From NCBI GenBank assembly GCA_021234535.1, contig CM037836.1, forward strand, positions 25,906,769 through 25,970,768: DNA of 64,000 bases, read 5' to 3'. Positions 59,761-64,000 of this stretch are shown in pieces. Positions within the stretch are counted from its first letter, which is position 1. The number at the start of each line of letters is the position of its first letter. The translations under genes and the position numbers were made by a program. The DNA is from Stichopus chloronotus. Lineage: Eukaryota > Echinodermata > Holothuroidea > Aspidochirotida > Stichopodidae. The notes beneath the pieces were generated by a model. That model was given only the letters and a program-made list of their open reading frames with translations, was not told the origin of the DNA and made no database searches.

Positions 59761-62477
59761 TTCACAATGTTTGATAAATATACATTGCTAACATCCGTGA
59801 TTTTGAGCTATTTTGCGTTAAAATTCACGCTTTCCATATCATTTTTCTCTCAAAAGTTTTTCTGTGTACTCCTTTTTTTCAAACAAATTTGGTGATCACA
59901 CAGGGGCACATGTCTACATGTGTCTACAGAACAGTTCAAAAGTTAGTTACTTCATATTGTACTATGTGTTTTCCTTTTACGGTAAATAAAAATGTTTAAG
60001 TCCCCAGTGGAATCCTTTTATGAGGGTCGATGTTTAAGCCTAGTTTCATCTTGGAGAACAACTCAACCAAATATTTTATACCCTCGTCAATCATAGAAAC
60101 TCGATGGTAACGGGGATATGCCCAAAGGACGAGCACCTCGTTTCCGATATATTATGCCAATCTGGCTGGCAAGTATAAGTTCCCTAGGGGTAACCAGTTT
60201 TCACTTGGGTAGAGACAAACAATCAAACTAATGATGAAACTTCATCGTGATGTAACTTGGTCTGCAACATCAATTATGTCAAGCGCGACCGTCTTAACTG
60301 CTCTGCAAACATCACATTGTAAATGGTATATAGATTCGTATAAAAAATACTCGAAAATTAAAGGAAACTAGAACAGATTATTTCTTTTACACGTCGATAT
60401 ATATTGATTCATAATGTCATATGCTTATGGCATATATGGAAAGCCTTTTGAAGGTCGTCGCTATGGGGTTAGGTGGAGGTTCAAAATTCCCTCTGGGTGG
60501 ATTTTTTCAATTGAGTGCTCCACTCAGCATTTGTGATCGCGGACCTCTAAGAGTCTAAATTTTGCTACTACAGCGCCCGGTATCTTTAGACGCAATCTGA
60601 TTTAACATGTTGCATCGTTTGAAGTCATGAAATGTGCTAGGCTGAGATACCAAAATTTCAAACTTGTACTTCAGATTTCCCGATCATTATTGCTGTGACA
60701 AACTAGGTGAGACCTCCCACACCCTTCGTCACGAGACGGCCTTGTACATAAATGATCAGTTCTTAAGATAGAAGTTGATGTAACATATCACTGTATGATC
60801 TTCAAGCATCATGCAACATGTGCAAATCGTTGGATAGGTAGAGTTAAACCTCATATGTTTAATTGGGACGGAAGAGTTAAAGGAATTTTTACTGACTAGT
60901 AAAGGGGTTCTTAAAAGGAGAGATTTTTCATTCCAGGCATTTCAAACCAAATACCAATGTTTTGTTTATAACTCAAGATATTACTGTTTGAAGACAGACA
61001 TGCTCTGGTCAAGAAACATTTACAGCCACTTCAAGCAGGGAGTTCTTTTAACAGCCTTTTATATCGGATATAAGATGACATGCGAGATGTAAAGCTATCT
61101 TGTTAGAATTACTTGTTATCTCGACTACATTTTACAAATTGTCGAAATGTCGAGCTATGAGGACCCCAAATCTTAAAGAAACTGTCAAACTGACGAGATA
61201 CAGCATTAGAAATAACTATCTTGGAAATTTTTTGCAAATTGTCATGTATACCATTTTTGCCGAAATTGCAATCGATTTCCTGTATCAAAATAATAGTTAC
61301 GCAATGTAAACTGAGACTTTTGCGATTTTCTTTCGATTAATTGCAAGCACTAAAATCTATAAATTTTTCATATCAAGATTTTCTTTTTCGAAAAGTTGAA
61401 GTTCAATCATATGAATGGTTGAATATTTTAACCACATTGAAACACATGATAAGACAATGCAATAATTTCAACTTGTGGTAACGCTCTCTTAAGAATGTAT
61501 TATGATACAGAAGAATGTTTGGCCCGGGAAGTTGCCCCACTTAAGTTCAAACACGACAATGCCACACCCCCTCCCCCTCCCACCACTACCACACTCTACT
61601 CCGTTCACATCTTTAACATGACTAAGTTGTACCCCCCCCCCCCCACCCGGTTTGTGTAAGAAAATAACATACATGGTACGTGTGCAGCTTCAACGTCAGG
61701 ATTGCCCAAAGAAAACGGGAAAACGGGGGCGGTGTGGGGGGGGGGGAACAATTAGTCTCTATTCTTGTTGATGGTAATTAAATGCGTTTTCAGACTTCCA
61801 GTCCCTGTGTGTACTTGCATTTGCAGTGTCATTAATTAATTATTAAATGGACCAAAAGTAAACATTGCTTTGCAGAGAAAATATTGGATTGAGACACGTC
61901 TCTAAATTTCAGCTTCCCTAACTTAAAATATCCTCAAAATAAGTATGTGTATGTGTACTTCGTTAACACCGTTATGTCTACCTGCCTGCCGTTACCGTTT
62001 TATGTAATAGGCCTTTCTTAATTGTGACATCACCTGTAAATGACAAACCCCGATAAGATTATGTGAACGGTAGCTCCTTTTAATTTCACTTTATATTAAA
62101 GTGACATAAAAGCTTAAGAATCACAGGTTTTTGAGGTTATTCATATGTTAGGGCACGGCCCACCCAGCTGTCATGGGTGACAGGGAGGAAGAGGGTGCTG
62201 ACACTCCTTCTGGCATAACCAAGTAATGTTATCCGTTTCTGTTTTATTGATCTACAGCAACGTTACTGCGATTTAAATTTGATCCATGTCATAGACAGGT
62301 TTGCATTTAACATTACCACCATGGTACGTGACAATCAATTGCCCTGTGATCACGGAGTAACGATTTCTTCCACACTAGGAAGTTTGTCTGTCAGGAACGG
62401 TTTTTGTAGTTGATACATTGGATATATCCAATCGTGTCCTTGATATTCATCCATTAGCATCGACTGGTGAGAGTAAA
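59761..62477. other. Intergenic, no gene recognised
   Basis: AT-rich sequence with short open frames and poly-C/poly-G tracts at about 61629-61645 and 61736-61747. I see no conserved domain. Confidence 0.45.
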
Positions 62478-63140
62478 CAGTGGCGTGCACAGGGCACGTT
62501 GGGTGGGGGCAGCGGATTTAAGGTGAAGTATCCCCCACTGACATGGGAAGGGGTCTTAGGATTACCCCTTCCCCTGTGGAATTTTTTTAAGAATTAATAT
62601 AGTTACATGCCAAATGGCAGGGGCTTAGCTAATTTTTCTTTTATGTGAAGGGGAAAAATCGACTCATCGTCCCTATTTTTGACCGCAATCCTGGAGGAGG
62701 GGTATAAGGGGAGGGGTGTTGTCCTACCACGGTTAAAGCCAGGATTTCACATCAGTCAATCCACAGATAAGCCTACGTGGCATGAGGAGAGCCCGGGTTA
62801 GAGAATGGGGCACCCCCCATCCACTGTACCTAAAGAGCATATTTGTGTCCTTCTTAGCTTTCCCAATCATCCAAATCATGCAAAATTGACTTTTCATTTG
62901 ACACTTGCTCCAGTGAAGCTAGGATAAAGATTAGAAAATACTGCAGGTTACTAAGTGCTATCAGGACTATCTAAGCGGAGCGCCACCATCAGTTGGCGCG
63001 GAGCGTAAGAAAATTTTTGGCGGGGGGCCTTTCAAACACTCCAGATGGCAGGACACGGCACTTCTCGTGTGTTCCAAGCTGCATGCACCCAGCCTTGAAA
63101 AGGGGATCTCATGACTGCAATTTCTCAATTAAGCGTAATG
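62478..63140 (-). mobile_element. Degraded hAT-like repeat copy
   Basis: Begins CAGTGGCGTGCACAGGG, like the end of the 55883-56344 MITE, and contains GCGGAGCGCCACCATCAG and CCAGATGGCAGG words in the same orientation as that element. The right terminus and target duplication were not found. Confidence 0.5.
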
Positions 63141-63353
63141 AGATAAAAATCAATGTATGAAAAATGGGAATATATATCAAATTGCGTTCAGATGATGCAA
63201 TAATCAGAATGAATCATTCATCCTGTTTCATTTATTTTTGCTGGGGAGGGGTGCTGAACATTCCTTTAGACCCCACTGAAAGGAAAAATGAAATTTGGAT
63301 TGGTGGTCGAACATTAATCGGATACGACAAAGCGAAGCAGAACCCGATTGGAA

Positions 63354-63405
63354 TTTTTTTTTTGGGGGGGGGGGGGAGGCGGGCGGGGAGGCGGGCGGGG
63401 AGGAA
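63354..63405. repeat. Poly-G and GGCGGGCGGGGA tract
   Basis: A T run, a G run and two GGAGGCGGGCGGG units. It gives spurious Gly- or Pro-rich open frames on the two strands. Confidence 0.85.
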
Positions 63406-63833
63406 CGTCCGGGCAAAACATGAGCTTGTTGCACGCACCCGTGTTGAAACATTTCCAACTTTTTAAAAGAAAAAATGTAAATGACTCACTTTTAAGTTGT
63501 AGAAGTGACATACTTTTAAGTAGTAGAATTGACGTACTTACTTTTATGGTTGTCTCTCTAAGAATTAGGAAGACAATGATCTCTTGCTGTCCTATGACAT
63601 GATCCTCCCTATTAGCTAAAATGGGGTGAAACTAATAATAAGAAACTGATCACAAATTATCTCTTGTGTCAACACAATTTCTGTTTTTCATCTGCCCTAT
63701 GTGCACCCCAGCGAATAGTAAGGATAAGCCGTTGGCCGGTAAGGTTCAAATTACGAGGAAGAAACCACATAAAGTTGAAGTCAGTGACAGAGATGTAAAC
63801 AAGTCATTTTTGCAAGTTCGATTCCCAAGTCAT

Positions 63834-63960
63834 TTGTTCCACTCAAGTCAACCAAGTCAAGTCAATGAACAGCAAGTCAAGTCAAGTCCAAGTGGTTTGA
63901 TTTTTGCTCATTTACATGTCAAGTCACAAATCACTAAATGTTGAAGTATAAGTCAAGTTA
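63834..63960. repeat. CAAGTCAAGT short tandem repeat
   Basis: Repeated AAGTCAAGTC and AGTCAA words, degenerate, near the right edge. Confidence 0.7.
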
Positions 63961-64000
63961 CAGGTAATTTTCCTAGCAAAACAACGGTTATCTCTGACAT

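Noticed and set aside
63228..63511. Pro-rich and Gly-rich open frames
   Set aside because: They arise from the poly-G/GGCGGG tract read in several frames on both strands.
1..64000. tRNA, rRNA or clustered pathway genes
   Set aside because: I saw no convincing tRNA cloverleaf or rRNA sequence, and the three genes found are functionally unrelated. A covariance-model scan would be needed to exclude small RNAs.

Overview
The window is AT-rich, intron-rich animal nuclear DNA. It has short exons separated by 0.4-4.2 kb introns, GT-AG splice sites, vertebrate-like gene families at invertebrate-level divergence, and dense short transposon debris. The style of the repeats and the protein similarity suggest a marine invertebrate deuterostome, most likely an echinoderm (perhaps a sea cucumber). 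The species call is inference; nothing bacterial or viral is visible.

Three protein-coding genes can be supported. (1) An arylsulfatase B-like lysosomal or secreted sulfatase lies on the minus strand (coding exons between 21126 and 8509). Seven coding exons join in frame to 528 codons plus a stop, with every sulfatase active-site block present. (2) A maspardin/SPG21 orthologue lies on the plus strand (33441-47598). Eight coding exons join in frame to 327 codons plus a stop, with the GxSxG block at Ser109. (3) The mitochondrial ribosomal protein bL34m/MRPL34 lies on the minus strand (54371 to about 54811), tail-to-tail with SPG21; its 5' end is uncertain. The sulfatase and SPG21 are divergently transcribed from a 12-kb intergenic region (21.1-33.3 kb) that is largely repeats. 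The three genes have unrelated jobs and show no sign of common regulation.

Repeats make up much of the rest. The most striking family is a non-autonomous, Helitron/Helentron-like element. Copies or parts lie at about 10.74-11.23, 12.13-13.76, 15.66-17.26, 37.50-39.85, 51.0-53.06 and 58.82-59.76 kb. The better copies have a GATTCCTTGC-type 5' end, a TG microsatellite, tandem monomers of about 140-150 bp, a GCAAGGAATC-type subterminal repeat, a hairpin and, in three copies, a CTRR end followed by T. Many monomers carry AGGTCAAAGGTCA, an exact DR1 nuclear-receptor half-site pair; 11 exact copies occur, all inside this family. In sulfatase intron 4 the monomers form a higher-order repeat of about 420 bp.

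Other mobile DNA includes two TTAA-flanked MITEs (one nested in the Helitron-like element), a 462-bp hAT-like MITE with a perfect 8-bp target duplication, a 1.05-kb element with perfect 15-bp terminal inverted repeats, and two 5'-truncated non-LTR reverse-transcriptase fragments, one sitting between two ~220-bp direct repeats. There is also a perfect 30-bp-arm palindrome at 30044-30107. Stretches not listed (for example 402-2585, 7.3-8.5, 31.6-33.3, 60-62.4 kb) hold no gene I can recognise.
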